Made by a program: the position numbers and the translations under genes
The notes under the pieces: model-generated
The model's database searches: none
What the model saw: the letters and a program-made list of their open reading frames with translations, nothing else
What the model was told of the DNA's origin: nothing
Shown: in pieces, positions 43,346 to 55,509 of the stretch
Position numbering within the stretch: position 1 is the stretch's first letter
How the letters are laid out: every line of letters begins with the position of its first letter
From: Clarkia xantiana subsp. parviflora
Taxonomy: Eukaryota > Streptophyta > Magnoliopsida > Myrtales > Onagraceae
DNA: 64,000 nucleotides
Direction: 5' to 3'
Assembly: GCA_036873135.1 (NCBI GenBank)
Contig: JAPTYO010000008.1
Span: 24,281,001 to 24,345,000 of the forward strand

Positions 43346-46184
43346 GAATGCTCGGTTTTCGGCCATCCCCAAGACGTCACCGCAACGATCGTTTCGTCGG
43401 TCGTAAACTCCACGATTTTGAGCGTTCGTTGCTCGGTTCGTTTCCTATGTGTTCGACCTTGTATACATGATATTTTGGCGCTCATTCCCACTGCCGAAGA
43501 GTAGTGTTCGCAAGGGCTATGGTCCCGAACGAACTCCGACGAAATCCGACCATTTTCGTGGCCAAACGTGGCCGTGAAACTCCCGCCTAATATTGCGACG
43601 TTTGTGTGCTCTAAAAGGTGCATCCTAAGCGTGGATGATGTTTGTGTCCATCTCCATGTGAAAATTTGCGGCCATGACCGCCCCACCGAGCTCGAGCGTA
43701 AGGAGATAACGAGTTTGGTTTTGTTGCCGGAGACAAGTTTTCGTCGACGGTTACCACGGGTGTTGCCAGAGATGAGCTCCGGTGACGGTTACCTGTGGAG
43801 CAGTTACTAAAGGAGTGGGAGCGGGGAGACAGGCGGAGACGTGGGTGTAGTGTATGGATGGATATGGGAGCTTGCAGTTTTTTTAACGTCATTTTAAGGT
43901 GTAGAAGATGACTAAATCGCGGTTCGGTTATTTTTGTTAAATTTGGGTCGGCTAAATAATGTCTGTCACGTGGGTATTCAATTCAATGATATTATGCTAG
44001 ATTCCAAATTTTGGGCTGAAGGCCATTTCATATTCAAAATGGGTTTTTTTTTTAAAACTATTTTCTTTACCCGACCCATTTTTTTTTTACGGTCTATATT
44101 TTGTTATACATACTCATGTGATAATTTTTTCACTGAGGTCAACAATCTTTAGAACTAAATTCGTCCCCCGAATTTCTACCAACCTTTTAAAAATGTTAAA
44201 ATTGGTCCTCAATTTTTTATAAGCAAATTTGTTTGCAAAGAGGTCCATGAAACTTTTATAAATGGTGCAAGTGGCTCCTATATAAGTTTTAAATTGGGTG
44301 CATAAGGTCCCAAATAAATTTATAAGGTGAGTTTAAGAGAATAAGTTTTCGAAATTCATGTTAGCCATCATAAATATTAAGTGAGAGCAAATGGCTCCCT
44401 TAGCAAGGGTGTCTCGGCAAATTTAGTAAAATAGTTTTACTAAGTGTCGGTTTAATCCCTAAACACTAACGAGTGTTAAATTATTGTGAATTTGTTCACA
44501 TTAATAATTAATATGTAGAATATCTTTTACATACTACAATATCATTTGCCACGTACGCACATGGATGTCAAGTAAGTACGCTTTATAAGATTAATTAGTT
44601 TAATATAAAGCATGCGTAAGTTTTATTTAAATCTGTTAGTATCATGCTTAGGGTGCTATTATATTTTTAATTGCATGTTGGCCCCCGTAGTTTGAATGTG
44701 TTTCAACTACAAGCGAGTATGTTTCGCAAAGTCTTATGAGACGCGATTGTAATATTCTTGAGTTGAAATTGAGGAAATAAATTATGTCTAGAAAGACCGA
44801 GCTTGAAGTGGAAACTTGACGCCGCGCCCCCTCCTCCCCGGCCCGGGAACTACGGTTCTGTCTAGAAACGGGAGTTTCGGGGCCTGTCTCGCAAACCTCC
44901 ACCTGGGAATTTTCCTCTAAACGTAACTTTTGAGAATTTACATGATGGTCCCTAAGTCTTTAAAAACGGATTTTTATGCGAGATATGTCTTGCTAAATCC
45001 CTATGGGGTGCTAGTTTTTAATTATGTGTTTACCATGATCCATGTTAATTTGTTTAACATCCATGTGTTAGTGCATATCCTGAGCATGCATGTTTTGCTT
45101 ATTATTACATGAAATTTATTTTGCTAAGCATGATACACGTTGATTTGTATGGTATCCATGTATTAAATATTTGATATCCATGCTAGCATGATATATTGGA
45201 TTGATGTCATGTCATTGCAAATCATTCACGTAAGCATGCTCGCATATTTTCTGTTTGTTGTGTATCAAACATGATGTGTGATGATGATTTGTTTATAATC
45301 CTTGCGTAAGTCAACATGTGTTTTGTTAAAAAATTCATGTATTTGTAATCATGATTGCATGTTGACTTGATCAATGAGATTGGAACTTGACTTGATTATT
45401 GGCTAAAATTAATTCTCACTAAACATGTACTTTCGACGATGATTGGGAACATAGTGAACTTTTGACTCTGGGGCATGCTTGCTTTAATTAATTCAGTCAA
45501 TAAGAAAGTTGAGTGTAACATGTGTAAGTATAATGAACAATGATTCTTGCATGCCTTGTTGAATGATCCCGATAAGGTGTTATCTGTTTTTATGTAAAAG
45601 AATGACATCGGTCCTCCAAAAGATTGTCACCGAACTTAGCTGTGCGCTAATGTTGAATGATGATAACTCTGAGGTCCGGTAGAAGAAAGTTATGTACTTG
45701 CTCCAAATGCTAGAAATTCTGGAGACCATATTCAATGATATGGAAAATCCTAAAGCACGAATGTGGCCCAGCAGAGGTGAAACCTAAGAGTCTATGAAGT
45801 CTGAAAGTGCAGAATTGCACCGCGTGTATCATTTTGTTGAGTCCTACGAATGATAGTATGTTCAAGGAATTTCAAGGTTATTAGAGTGCTACGATACTTT
45901 GAAACGACTTGAATAAGAAATTTAGTTTTCATCCCACATAAAGGAAATTGTTCCTGACTGTGTGATTTACCTTTTATAAGAGGCACCTTGAATATCCCTG
46001 AAGTTACATATTTGGCATGTGGCCGATATGATAATGAATTCAGGCACGCTGGTAGTATATTCACTGAAAGGCAGAAACTCCAGGTTGTAATCAGCTCCTT
46101 ACACGATTCGTGAAAGCATGTAAAAAAAGTGCAGTTGTCTCACTCTAATTGGGCTACCACTCTAGAAGAAGTAGAGTGACTTCT
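43346..46184 (+). other. leader of the outer Copia, no readable coding
   Basis: GC-balanced to about 43870, then AT-rich. ORFs such as 43568-43810 show no family motif. 44150-44480 consists of phrases of the type 'ggtcctcaattttttata', 'aggtccatgaaactttta' and 'aagtttaaattgggtgcata', which read like an old fold-back repeat. Confidence 0.45.
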
Positions 46185-46435
46185 AAAGCTAAAAGAGGAA
46201 AGGCATAAGAGTAAGTGATCTCTAGCTGAGTTGCATGTGGCAACTTTCTCCAATGCCAAAAAGAGACCAAAGAGACAATATCGTGGTAAGAATGATGAGC
46301 ATGATGGAACCAGTCAGATATCGAAGATGAATGAAATTAGCGAGTGGAAACGTCTGCACTATGTCCAAATGGCTAAGAAAAGTGCTTAGTTGTAGCCGAT
46401 AGGTTACTACTCAAACAAATGCACTGCTCTGAAGC
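46185..46435 (+). pseudogene. gag C-terminal remnant of the outer Copia
   Basis: The translation KEERHKSK*SLAELHVATF then SNAKKRPKRQYRGKNDEHDG is a basic stretch like that preceding the zinc knuckle in Copia gag. The next bases (about 46380-46430) contain the cysteine and histidine codons of a CCHC knuckle spread over two frames (KC...GHY-like...NKCT). It is too damaged to function. Confidence 0.5.
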
Positions 46436-48269
46436 GTCATGTATGTCTTCATGTTTAAACTAGTAGACTATTGAGTTTCTAGTTGGAGCAAATAATCAAT
46501 CTAATCCTTTATGAGTTGTGACTCAAGATTAAGCCATAGACAATAAGATTTTTTGTTGATCTTCGATAATTCAACTAAAATATGATAGGTATGGAAGCTC
46601 GAGTTGCAGCCGAATGAGTCGGCATTCGCAATCTATGAGACAACCGAGTCCATAATGCCTTACTATTTGGTTGAATTGCTGATTTCAGTCTTTGTTTCTG
46701 TTCGACCTAGTTTTTCATTGAGATTTCCATGACATTGAGTTTGTGTATATATGGTCAGTTTCGGTGGATTTATTGTATATCACAGTTGCATCTAGCAATG
46801 ATTTCAATATATCCAAATATTTGTCGCAAGTTTGCTAACGACGCGACCGGAAGTCTTGTGTAGGCAACCAGAATAAGTTCAAAATAGACATCTACTAGCC
46901 CATATTTGTTGTGGGAAGGCTTAAATATGTTTCGTATCTTGTATATTTATTTGATATTCTACAAATGGCTAAATGAGTCTTGTAGATGAATTGAATAGAT
47001 AAAGAACTTGTGGTTTACATATACGTTAAGACGGTGGTTAGCTCATTGACTTGACTTATAAAGATACGTCATATAAATAGATAGTTCATTCCGTTGACTA
47101 TTTTTTTGGCACTATGCAACGTACGCTTGTTGCTAGAAGACGTAGATGATACGCTTCTGAAGATGGTCGAGTCAGTGACAATATTGGTCCAATAATACAC
47201 TACCTATGGTAATATCCGGGTCTCTCCACAAGGAGGACCCACCTTATATCGAGACGAATGTTTGTCAACTTGATCAAGTGCCTAAATATTAGTTGCATAC
47301 CACTTCATATACGGTATGATCCAGAAAAGTCCGAAAGTGGGAGCAAGTTTGTGCCTAAACTAAAAGATGTCAAAATGAACATGTTTATCCTTATAATGGG
47401 AAAAGTGGGTTGTGACCCATTTTTGAGTTCTCGAGCTAAATTTACCAAGACAACTTCATTCGAGGGGGAGGATTTTTGCATATGTTGAATAAGTTTCTCA
47501 TCATGCTCGCAGATGTTGAATAAGTTTCTCGGCACGCTCGCATTCTTCATCATTAGTTGCGAATGTAGATGATCTTGGTCATGATATTAGTTCAAGTGGG
47601 AGCAAGAACTTTCATGTTGTTACTCGAAATGAGCAAAGGTTGTCGTTCTAGTGGGAGCGTGTACAAAATGTTCTTAATCCCAGTGGGAGCTTATTGTGGC
47701 TTCTAATACCCTTTAAGGAAAATGGAGGGCAAGATGGAAGACGCGAAGCGCAAATGGATCGGTGAGGTCCTAAAAGTCACGAACAATTTGAGACGTGTCT
47801 CGAATAATTGCGAACGTGATATTCGCATGAGCCCATCCACGTTGATCTTGGATGTAGATATTTCCTTTGAAATAACAATGTAGAAATCGAAGCACTTCTC
47901 CATATTATGGTATGAGAATGTAGCTTTTGGACTATGGTGGTCCGTTAACATTCTACTTTATTCCCTCGAGGCAATATTATTAATGATGATGTGTTAGTCA
48001 TGTCAGATGTTTTAGTCACTACGGACTAAGACTATTATTAAAACATCGACAAGATCATGTAAACTAAATGTGCTTGACACATAGTACATGATGGTAGTTA
48101 CGGAGTTAATCAAATGAGTACGAGACTTAGCTGATATCTGGAGGGTAAATCAATATAATCTTGGAATTGTGTTTCTAAGAGATCACTTGAGAGAATATGT
48201 TTCTGGGTGATTGATCATATTATTACCTCAATAAGCTAACTTTGTATAAATGTCATGACTTGATGCGCT

Positions 48270-48840
48270 AAATGTCTTAATTAAGATGAGCACTGTCGGG
48301 TGTCTTGTGCATGTTGTGACGTGCACTAGACCCACTATTAAATCGGGCATATGGCTCGACTTGGATTGATGCTCAAGGATCAGATAACGATGGTTGTTGA
48401 GGCGTCGTACATATGTGTATGACAAAATAAAGTGAAGTTGTTCCTAGTGGGAGTAACGACCTCCTTAGGAAAATGTTTCTTACTGACTGGCCATTAGATA
48501 CTGAGAAACGAGTGCAAACTTCACTATATACGAATGAAGCTAGTGCTCTCGCAACAACAACCGAGGTTTAGATTTGGTCTATAAGGTTTCTATATATATT
48601 CCGGATGATGCACGTTATTACTTCAGTGTTAGTCTACTGGTAATTGTGCTGTAATATTTTTCCGAAGAGGATCCTGACGATGTTTGAACATTCAATAAAC
48701 CAATATAACTATGCATAAGGCATGGTTTCATGCAAGATGGTGAATGTGAAGTGATATTCGATGAATGATGGATAAACGGTATGTCCGTAAAGCCCTTGCA
48801 TATGTGCAATTCATCAACATTTGATCACAATGAAGACAAA
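48270..48840 (+). pseudogene. RT/RNase H remnant of the outer Copia
   Basis: MSTVGCLVHVVTCTRPTIKS (48285-48345) matches the end of Copia RT, usually of the form S-x-V-G-x-L-x-Y-x-x-x-x-T-R-P-D. Beyond, ALATTTEV (about 48549) is a plausible remnant of the RNase H STTEAE box. The reading direction is plus, in agreement with the primer site and the polypurine tract. Integrase and the YVDD box could not be found. Confidence 0.6.
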
Positions 48841-50354
48841 TGGTCTTGAACATTGTGTAAAAAGTGAGGTAGCTTGCTTATTTTTCCCAATGATCACATC
48901 ACAATGTTCATTTTATCAATACGCTTGATTTGAATACACACATGTTTATTGTGATTGTTATGTGCATTCACTCGAATTTTAAATGTATGTCGGGTAAACT
49001 AGAGGTTAGCTCTCTCACACGAGTAACCGCCTCCGCGTCCTAGGGGACGTTACGTCTTTGTGACGATTGGGAGATGAGACATGCTTTTGAGCTTAAAATC
49101 GTCAAATGGGTGATTGGAGAGCTAACTGCTCGAATTCATAATTCGCTCGTTGACATGCGGTCTTCGATGATTAAAGTGGAATTTGTTTCCACGTAGTTTA
49201 CCTTAAAGCCGGATGGGAGTTAGTGGACTCTTGTTCGAGTGCATGTGGCATTTGAAATGACATCCGCACAACACTGTCTTTGAGTATGACAAATGACATA
49301 CGCTCCAGGGAAAAGGAGAAGAGTGTTGTGACACACGTTTCATAACGTGTGTGCTATGCGACCATGGGTTTATACAAGCATGATCTCAGCTTGTTGTAGT
49401 GTGTGACCTAGGATACTTATGAGGTTCCTCAATTGTGTGCCCTCATGACTCCGATCAGAGACTTGAGACCTGACACGATGTTCGCTAGCTTAGTGTGTTT
49501 CCAAATGGCCACCTACAGATTCGGCCTGGCGGGACATGTCTAGAAAAGCGAGTCGGGTTGGTGTTGAAAGGATCGTGAGAAGAGGAATGTTGGATCCTGA
49601 CTCTTCGCGAGTCGTTGACTCGAAAGTCGTCGGGTCCTTGAAGTGTTGTGTAGTTATACTGACGGGTTGTTTGAGCTCGCGGATGTCCGACAGTCGGGGA
49701 GTCGGAGACTTGCAAGCCCTTAAAATGGCTAAGTGTTTGAGTATCTTGTAATGTCTGTGCATGCGCGTGTCTTGTAGTATGTGCGCGTGTGCACGCCTTG
49801 CGGAGTATACGCACACCGCGGGGTATGCGCGCCTTGGCGGAGTATGTACGTATGCGCGTATTGCGGGATGTTGGGACCCGGACTAGACAAAGTGTCGAGT
49901 CCTTGTACTGATGCAGGAAGATGCCTTAGATTTCTTGTTCGTCGGGTCTTCGCACGTCGGGGCTCGTGCGTCTCCGTATACCTGCACGAAGGGCGATATC
50001 GCACACCACGCAAGGGGGGGGGGTGGAGTGCGATGAACCCTCTCCGAAGCCTAAGTCAGGTATCTTAGAGAGAGAAAGTTAGAGAGAGGTCAGAGCTTCC
50101 GCTGTCAACTTCCAGTGACTTGAAATGAGATGGGTGAGTGGATTCCCTTAAATAGGAGCTCCTAAACCCGAACCCGGTTTTGAACGATCCAACGCTGGTT
50201 TAGTGTAAAATACGAACCGGGCGTAGACGGGAGTAAAGCTGACATAGGGAGGGTCTGCACGTGTAGTGTTTGCGTAGTGGTTTACGCATCATCAAACGGA
50301 GTAATCCGGACCATCCCGGGGGTATCGCAACGATCCCGGGAGGTCTAGGGCGTC
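48841..50354 (+). other. long 3' region of the outer Copia
   Basis: About 2 kb lies between the last pol remnant and the 3' LTR. It is GC-richer than its surroundings, with repeated gcgcgt/tatgcgcg phrases (49755-49865) and a G10 run at about 50015. The ORFs of about 95-110 codons at 49485-50068 are mutual shadows without domains. Confidence 0.45.
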
Positions 50355-50492
50355 GGGACAATCCGGAGGCCCGGATTGTCCCTCAATCCCGGACCGGGTC
50401 CAGATAGTGTTGACATCCGGACTCCGGATGTCAACACAGTCCGGACCAAGTCCTTATTGTGTTAACATCCGGACTCCGGATGTTAACACAAT
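50355..50492. repeat. cluster of three perfect hairpins
   Basis: 50355-50382: 12-bp stem gggacaatccgg, loop aggc. 50407-50437: 15-bp stem gtgttgacatccgga, 1-nt centre. 50456-50492: 18-bp stem attgtgttaacatccgga, 1-nt centre. The last two are near-identical palindromes sharing acatccggactccggatgt. The cluster lies in the outer Copia about 0.5 kb before its 3' LTR. Confidence 0.9.
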
Positions 50493-50987
50493 TCGGACGT
50501 CTTGATTAGTGACACAATCTGGATGAGGTTTTTTGGCCCGGGACGCATACGCGCACGTCCCGAACCTTTTTACCGCTGCGGGTGAATAATTCCAAGCCGT
50601 TTAGTGGGTTTGATGTGTAAACGAAGTCCGAATAATATAAAATGAACCCGAATCAGACGTATACCCATCAATGAAGATTGTCAACGGAATCTCTTTTAGA
50701 ATTCTATTCACGGTGCGCACCAATCATGAATTAGTTTCGTGGTTGTGGATACAAGGTATAACTGATGAGATCTTTGTAGATACCTGAATGAGGTTCGACG
50801 ATCTAGGGTACAAGCATACTTCCTTATTGCAGGTTGTCCTCAATGAGTTGTTGTATACTCCTAACAGATATACAACAACTAGCTCTCACAAAGTATGCCG
50901 GTCACACGGTTGAGCCATGTATGAAAGACGAAGGAAATGTAGAGAGGTATATCACTATTCATGCAACTGAGCACTCTCATTATGTGT

Positions 50988-50997
50988 GAGTGGGAGA
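50988..50997 (+). other. polypurine tract of the outer Copia
   Basis: gagtgggaga directly precedes the 3' LTR start TGTAGGAA. Confidence 0.75.
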
Positions 50998-51455
50998 TGT
51001 AGGAAATAGTGCACCCATATAGGGTACTCTTGCACGACTCGGTAAGTCCGAGACTAAAGTTACACACTTCGGAAGTGTGTAACCACCCCGTGCCTATATA
51101 TATCCATCTATATGGATGGGTATGTAATATAGAGTACCTACAGAATACAATAGTGAGTGATAGTGTGTGAGACTAGTCCGAAGTAGGCTTCGACGTCGTC
51201 CTCTCGTGTCGGAGCTCCGGTGCCCGACTACTTCGTCTTTGGGTCATCAACCGTGGAGACCGAGGTACGCTCCGCCTTAGTGACGCACCTCTACGACCGG
51301 CATCCCCACCGCTGTGATTCCGAGCCGACACCAACGATCTACGCTTCCGCAACAGCACGCCGCCGCACCGAACGAAATAAGTGTCGTATCCTTCTTACGA
51401 TCTCATGTCTTATTAACGTGTGTGTTTTAGCGTGCATGTAGTTCGAATTCCTACA
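50998..51455 (+). repeat. 3' LTR of the outer Copia (intact, 458 bp)
   Basis: TGTAGGAAATAG to GAATTCCTACA. The hairpin gttacacacttcggaagtgt (start 51059) and TATA box (about 51093-51104) are conserved with the 5' LTR. This uninterrupted copy shows where the MITE and the second Copia entered the 5' LTR. Confidence 0.95.
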
Positions 51456-51460
51456 TAGTA

Positions 51461-52752
51461 TATACTACCACTTACATATTGCCCTTCTCAATTCTCACGT
51501 ATTAAGCAATAAGGGGAACATATCCATGACTTTTTGAACTGACCTATCTTTGCAGTGCTCATCCATCCAGCATTGTATCCGCATTTGGAATCAGACATGT
51601 CTTCCATCTTCTTGAATATTTGATGCGCATCTTTAGTGCCCAACGATCAGAGGTGAAAGCGTCAAGATGAACGAACTGAGATGAGGGTTATCTTACTGTC
51701 TTGACCCAATATTCGGAATCACGTTCTTAAATCTTCTACTTCCTGTGTCTGGCCCAAAACCTATTAAAAAGACATACGCATTACTTTAGGCGGGTGGGCT
51801 TGGTGCAAAGAGGTTAGAGTCCGAGCCCAATCCGAATTTCTGAGAGAGAATTTTTAAAACAGGTCCGGTTTTACAATCAATACGGATTTTTGGGACCGTC
51901 TCACGCCGATTTGTCTCTTTTTTTTTTTTCGATTTTTCCCCATTTGATAACAAAATTTAGTAAGTAATTATTTGCTTTAATATAGATTTTGATGGTTTGA
52001 CATGGTATATCTGAAAATTGTAATATCATAATACATTAACATAATTAACGAATAAAACTTGTATTCACACCCTTTAAAATAATATAAGCTTATATATATA
52101 GTCGTGTTTCATTTACATTAATAAATTATTTTGACTAATAAATACCAATTAAATTGAATATTAATATCAATATTTAATTTTGTAAATTTCTTAAAAAAAA
52201 TTAAATAGATTATTTAATGTGCAACGTATTATTAATCACCTAGTATAGATTAACCAAAATAATAAATAATATACAATACTACATGTGTCAATGGACAAGT
52301 CGCGCAACTGGTAGTTGGTGCCATCAACAACTACCACAGGGACAGACAACTTTAAGTTTTTTATATTTTATTATTATATATATTATATAATGATGGGTTA
52401 TTATTAAAGTAACTAAAAAATTGCCAATAACTACGTGGTATAGTATTAACCAAGACTTTTAATAAAAAGAAAATGAAGGCTCAAGTTAAATACATACATA
52501 TACATACATACATATACATGGTGCCAAACAACTCATGATTGATTAAGTGGATGTGAGACATGTGTCCGTCTATCTATATTTTAGGTGTATTTTCGTGATT
52601 TAAATTAAATATTAATCAGTTAGATTAGTCCCTAATCAAACATTATGAGCATACACAAATTCTTTACAATGTTTACTTTGTTATTCTACTTTCGCTCTCA
52701 CGGTGAGAGTCTCACCTACAAAAATGTTTTGTGGAAACAAATAGTACTCTTA
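51461..52752. other. AT-rich DNA, no gene seen
   Basis: A short poly-T and TA-rich block. 52298-52350 holds an imperfect inverted repeat (actggtagttggtgcca / caacaactaccacaggg). Nothing suggests a gene. Confidence 0.5.
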
Positions 52753-52760
52753 ATATTAGT

Positions 52761-53534
52761 CAGTGTTATCAGAACCGGACCGGGCACCGAACCGGCTAGG
52801 GCTTCGGTTCACGGTTCAGCCGGTTCGAACCCGGCCGACCGGTATGTAAGATTAAAACGCCAGAATACAAAGAGTTGCAGAAATACAACAGAGGAGAGGA
52901 TTAAAATGACACAATCTGTTGCCAATCTACTTCAACTTCCTAAGGGAAGGGTCCCTGTGTTTGATTCTCATTCCGAGATGCAGACGATGCCGTTAATAGA
53001 GCCGACGATTTCGAACAATTTTTTACGAGATGGCTTTGAGGGAACGGAATCTGGCTGAGATTGCCGAAAGTGGCCTCGGAAATGCTGAGAAAAAAGACAT
53101 GGTGGAAGAACAAGACATTAATCAAGTTATTCTTCTCTGAAAGTGGCCTCGGAAATGCAGAGGACAACTAGTTTGGAATGTCTTCTTGATCCACTTGGTC
53201 GAATCTGAAACCTAGAGAATCCACCGAGGGAGATAAGGGAATGTATCAGTGAGGAGAAGAGATGCCTTCCAGAGATAAGTTGCGGCGTGACCTCTCTAGC
53301 TAGGGTTTAGACTGAACCGATTTAATTTTAGATAAGTTTTTTTTTTCTTTTCCACCGAACCGGTGGACCGGCAGACAGCCCGGTCCGTCTAGAACCGGCC
53401 GGTTCACGGAAAAACCAGTTAATAAACCGGGTTCGCTTCCTTCCCGATCTTTTGGGCAAACCGGATCGTTTAAGGCGCCGGTTCCCGGTCTGATCCGGTT
53501 GGACCGCCGGTCCGGTCCGGTTCTGATAACACTG
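52761..53534. mobile_element. hAT-like non-autonomous element, 774 bp
   Basis: Terminal inverted repeats of about 23 bp begin CAGTGTTATCAGAACCGGAC. The perfect 8-bp duplication atattagt (52753-52760 and 53535-53542) indicates the hAT superfamily. Subterminal regions repeat aaccgg/ccggtt phrases. The interior (52860-53330) is less repetitive and holds an open stretch reading MTQSVANLLQLPKGRVPVFD; agaaagtggcctcggaaatgc-type phrases occur twice (53065 and 53138). No transposase is recognisable, so the interior may be host-derived filler. Confidence 0.85.
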
Positions 53535-53595
53535 ATATTAGTCCATTAATTCTAATCTACAATTATCAATAGAAAAAGTTCTCACTTACAGACTA

Positions 53596-55500
53596 TTTTT
53601 TTTTTGGCCAACAAAAGACATTCATTCAATACTTCCAAACATGTTCATTACAATCACGACGGAATAAATTCCCGATCTTTATTAAGCAACAAAACTAGAG
53701 AGGGCGGGGGTTGAGAAACCCAATTATCAATGCACGACCTCTTTTTGGATTGTATAGCGATCCAGTTTGCACATTCGTTCGCTTTTTTGGAGATGGATAT
53801 CCATTTGACCTCTTGAAACCGAGCTGATAAAACTTTAATATTTGCAACAATTGGAACGAGTCTCCAGTGTACCTGGTGTGTCTCGTCTACAATAGATAGT
53901 GCAACCTCACTTGAGTCTGTCTCGATCTCGATTTTGTCCCATTGTTCCTGTTCTGCGAGCCTTACTGCTTTATAAACCGCCGTTGCCTCCAAAACTAAGC
54001 TACCCAAGTCATGTAACCTTCTGTTCAGACCGCTTAGGACAGTCCCGTGCTGATTTCTTGCTATCACCCCGATGGCACCCGTTCTCGATCTTTCGTCCCA
54101 GGACGCATCACAATTTAACTTGACTGCGTTGTTTTCTGGTGGACACCAGTGTTCTAATCTTTGCTCAACAGGTACGACAACTACATTATGGCCGTTATGC
54201 ATATGGGATGCCCAAAAATCTTGATGTTATTTGATACATTGATTAGCAGCATGAGATGGATCTGGCTGACTTGAGTTGTATAACGCTCTGCAACGCTCTT
54301 TCCATATGGACCAACAGGTTAAACCGATTAGGGACCAGCGTATCTCCTTCTCCTTCTTGTTTAGCCCATCCATTTTTCTCAACTCAGTAAACAGAGTCGC
54401 CATGCTATGGGTTTCACCAAGGCTTGGTCTGACATTTAGACAAGCCAACCATACCATATTAGTCCACGAGCATTGACATAACATGTGGTCAATTGTCTCT
54501 TCCATGTCACAGAAAAGACACACCTCTGATGTGGGTATTCCTCTCCGTTGTAGCTCAGCCCTAACCGGAATGGCGCCCGAATTAATTTTCCAAAAAAATG
54601 AACGCACCTTGGGAATAATCTTCATCGCCCACATATCTTTCCAGTAAGCATGTGTGATCAGCTGCTGACCATACCCATCATTACTATGCGAGCAAATATC
54701 CCGATACACATATTTAACTTCTGCTTTCCCGGACTTTGCTGTCGGCCAGACAAGAGAGTCTCTTATCGGAAAAGCTGGCAGTGGAATGGCTTTGATGGCT
54801 CTTAATTCTCTGGGATGAACTACATTCTCGATGGGTTCTAGATTCCATGATCGGTTGCCTTCTATGATCAAGTCTGTTACTCGCAAATTATTCACATCAG
54901 AGGAAAATGGTGGCAGTGATAGCATTCCATGACTTAGAGATGGTATCCATCTGTCTTTGAAAACTTCTATGTCGACACCATGTACAACAACCCATAGACC
55001 ATGATCTTTTAAAATGTCCCTCCCTGCTAGAAGGCTCGTCCATGCCCAAGATGCTCTACCACCTTTAGTCGCGTCTCAGAATTTTTTCTTTGGGAAGTAA
55101 ACTCCTTTGAGGATGCGCACCCAAAAAGCGTTAGGATTTTGCTCGAATCGCCATGCCATCTTTGTTAGAAGGGCTAAGTTAAAATAATAGAGGTCTTTAA
55201 AACCTAACCCTCCCATCGCTTTTGGACGTGTTAGAGTCTCCCACCTACGCAAATGGATTTTCCGTTCCCCCTCTTTTTGACCCCACAAAAAAAGAGCTAT
55301 TATAGCGTTTACTTCCAAGCACCACGTCTTAGGGAGAAGAAAAAGACTCATCGTATAAGTCGGAATAGCCATAACCACCGATTTGATGAGTACTTCCCTT
55401 CCCGCGTTGCTTAAGAACCCCGACTTCCCACCATTAATTTTGGTAGATGATTTATGGAAATTGTTTCCACTTATCAGTTTAGTTTGCAAGTTCATGAAGA
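53596..55500 (-). mobile_element. 5'-truncated L1-type LINE (minus strand)
   Basis: The plus-strand T-run at 53596-53605 is the poly-A tail of a minus-strand insertion. The coding part ends close to it and starts abruptly near 55500 inside the RT thumb region, the usual outcome of incomplete target-primed reverse transcription. I could not identify a target duplication. Confidence 0.85.
53654..55495 (-). pseudogene. LINE ORF2, C-terminal part: RT thumb, zf-RVT, RNase H
   Basis: One frame runs through the whole region and is broken by only two stops. The N-terminal part (KINGGKSGFLSNAGREVLIK ... FLWGQKEGERKIHLRRWETL) is the conserved RT C-terminal region. A TGA at 55078-55076 stands where the family normally has Trp, before KGGRASWAWTSLL. 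The zf-RVT domain follows (FFWKINSGAIPVRAELQRRG ... CLFCDMEETIDHML). A TAA at 54229-54227 precedes RNase H, whose catalytic positions are visible: LNCDASWD, LVLEATAVYKAV, IEIETDSSEV. The end is DREFIPS. Few lesions suggest a fairly recent insertion, but it lacks the endonuclease and the RT catalytic core. Confidence 0.9.
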
Positions 55501-55509
55501 AGTAAGTGT

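Larger units (their letters stand above)
35543..51455 (+). mobile_element. old Copia LTR retrotransposon hosting the nested insertions
   Basis: The outer ends are TGTAGGAA (35543) and TTCCTACA (51455), with the 5-bp duplication tagta on both sides (35538-35542 and 51456-51460). The 5' LTR runs from 35543 to 43331 but contains a MITE (35708-36177) and a whole minus-strand Copia (36437-43285). Without them it is about 455 bp, like the intact 3' LTR (50998-51455). The internal region is 43332-50997. Gag and RT/RNase H remnants lie on the plus strand. By hand the two LTRs differ at about 30 of 458 sites, more than the LTRs of the Copia inside it. Confidence 0.9.

Noticed and set aside
49485..50068. 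Overlapping 94-109-codon ORFs
   Set aside because: Four ORFs shadow one another in GC-richer 3' sequence of the outer Copia. None shows a known motif, and the length is explained by low stop-codon density.
52645..53058. 137-codon plus-strand ORF as a host gene
   Set aside because: The frame starts in flanking DNA and runs through the terminal repeat of the hAT-like element (GPGTEPARASVHG is encoded by the accgg repeats), so the fusion is accidental.
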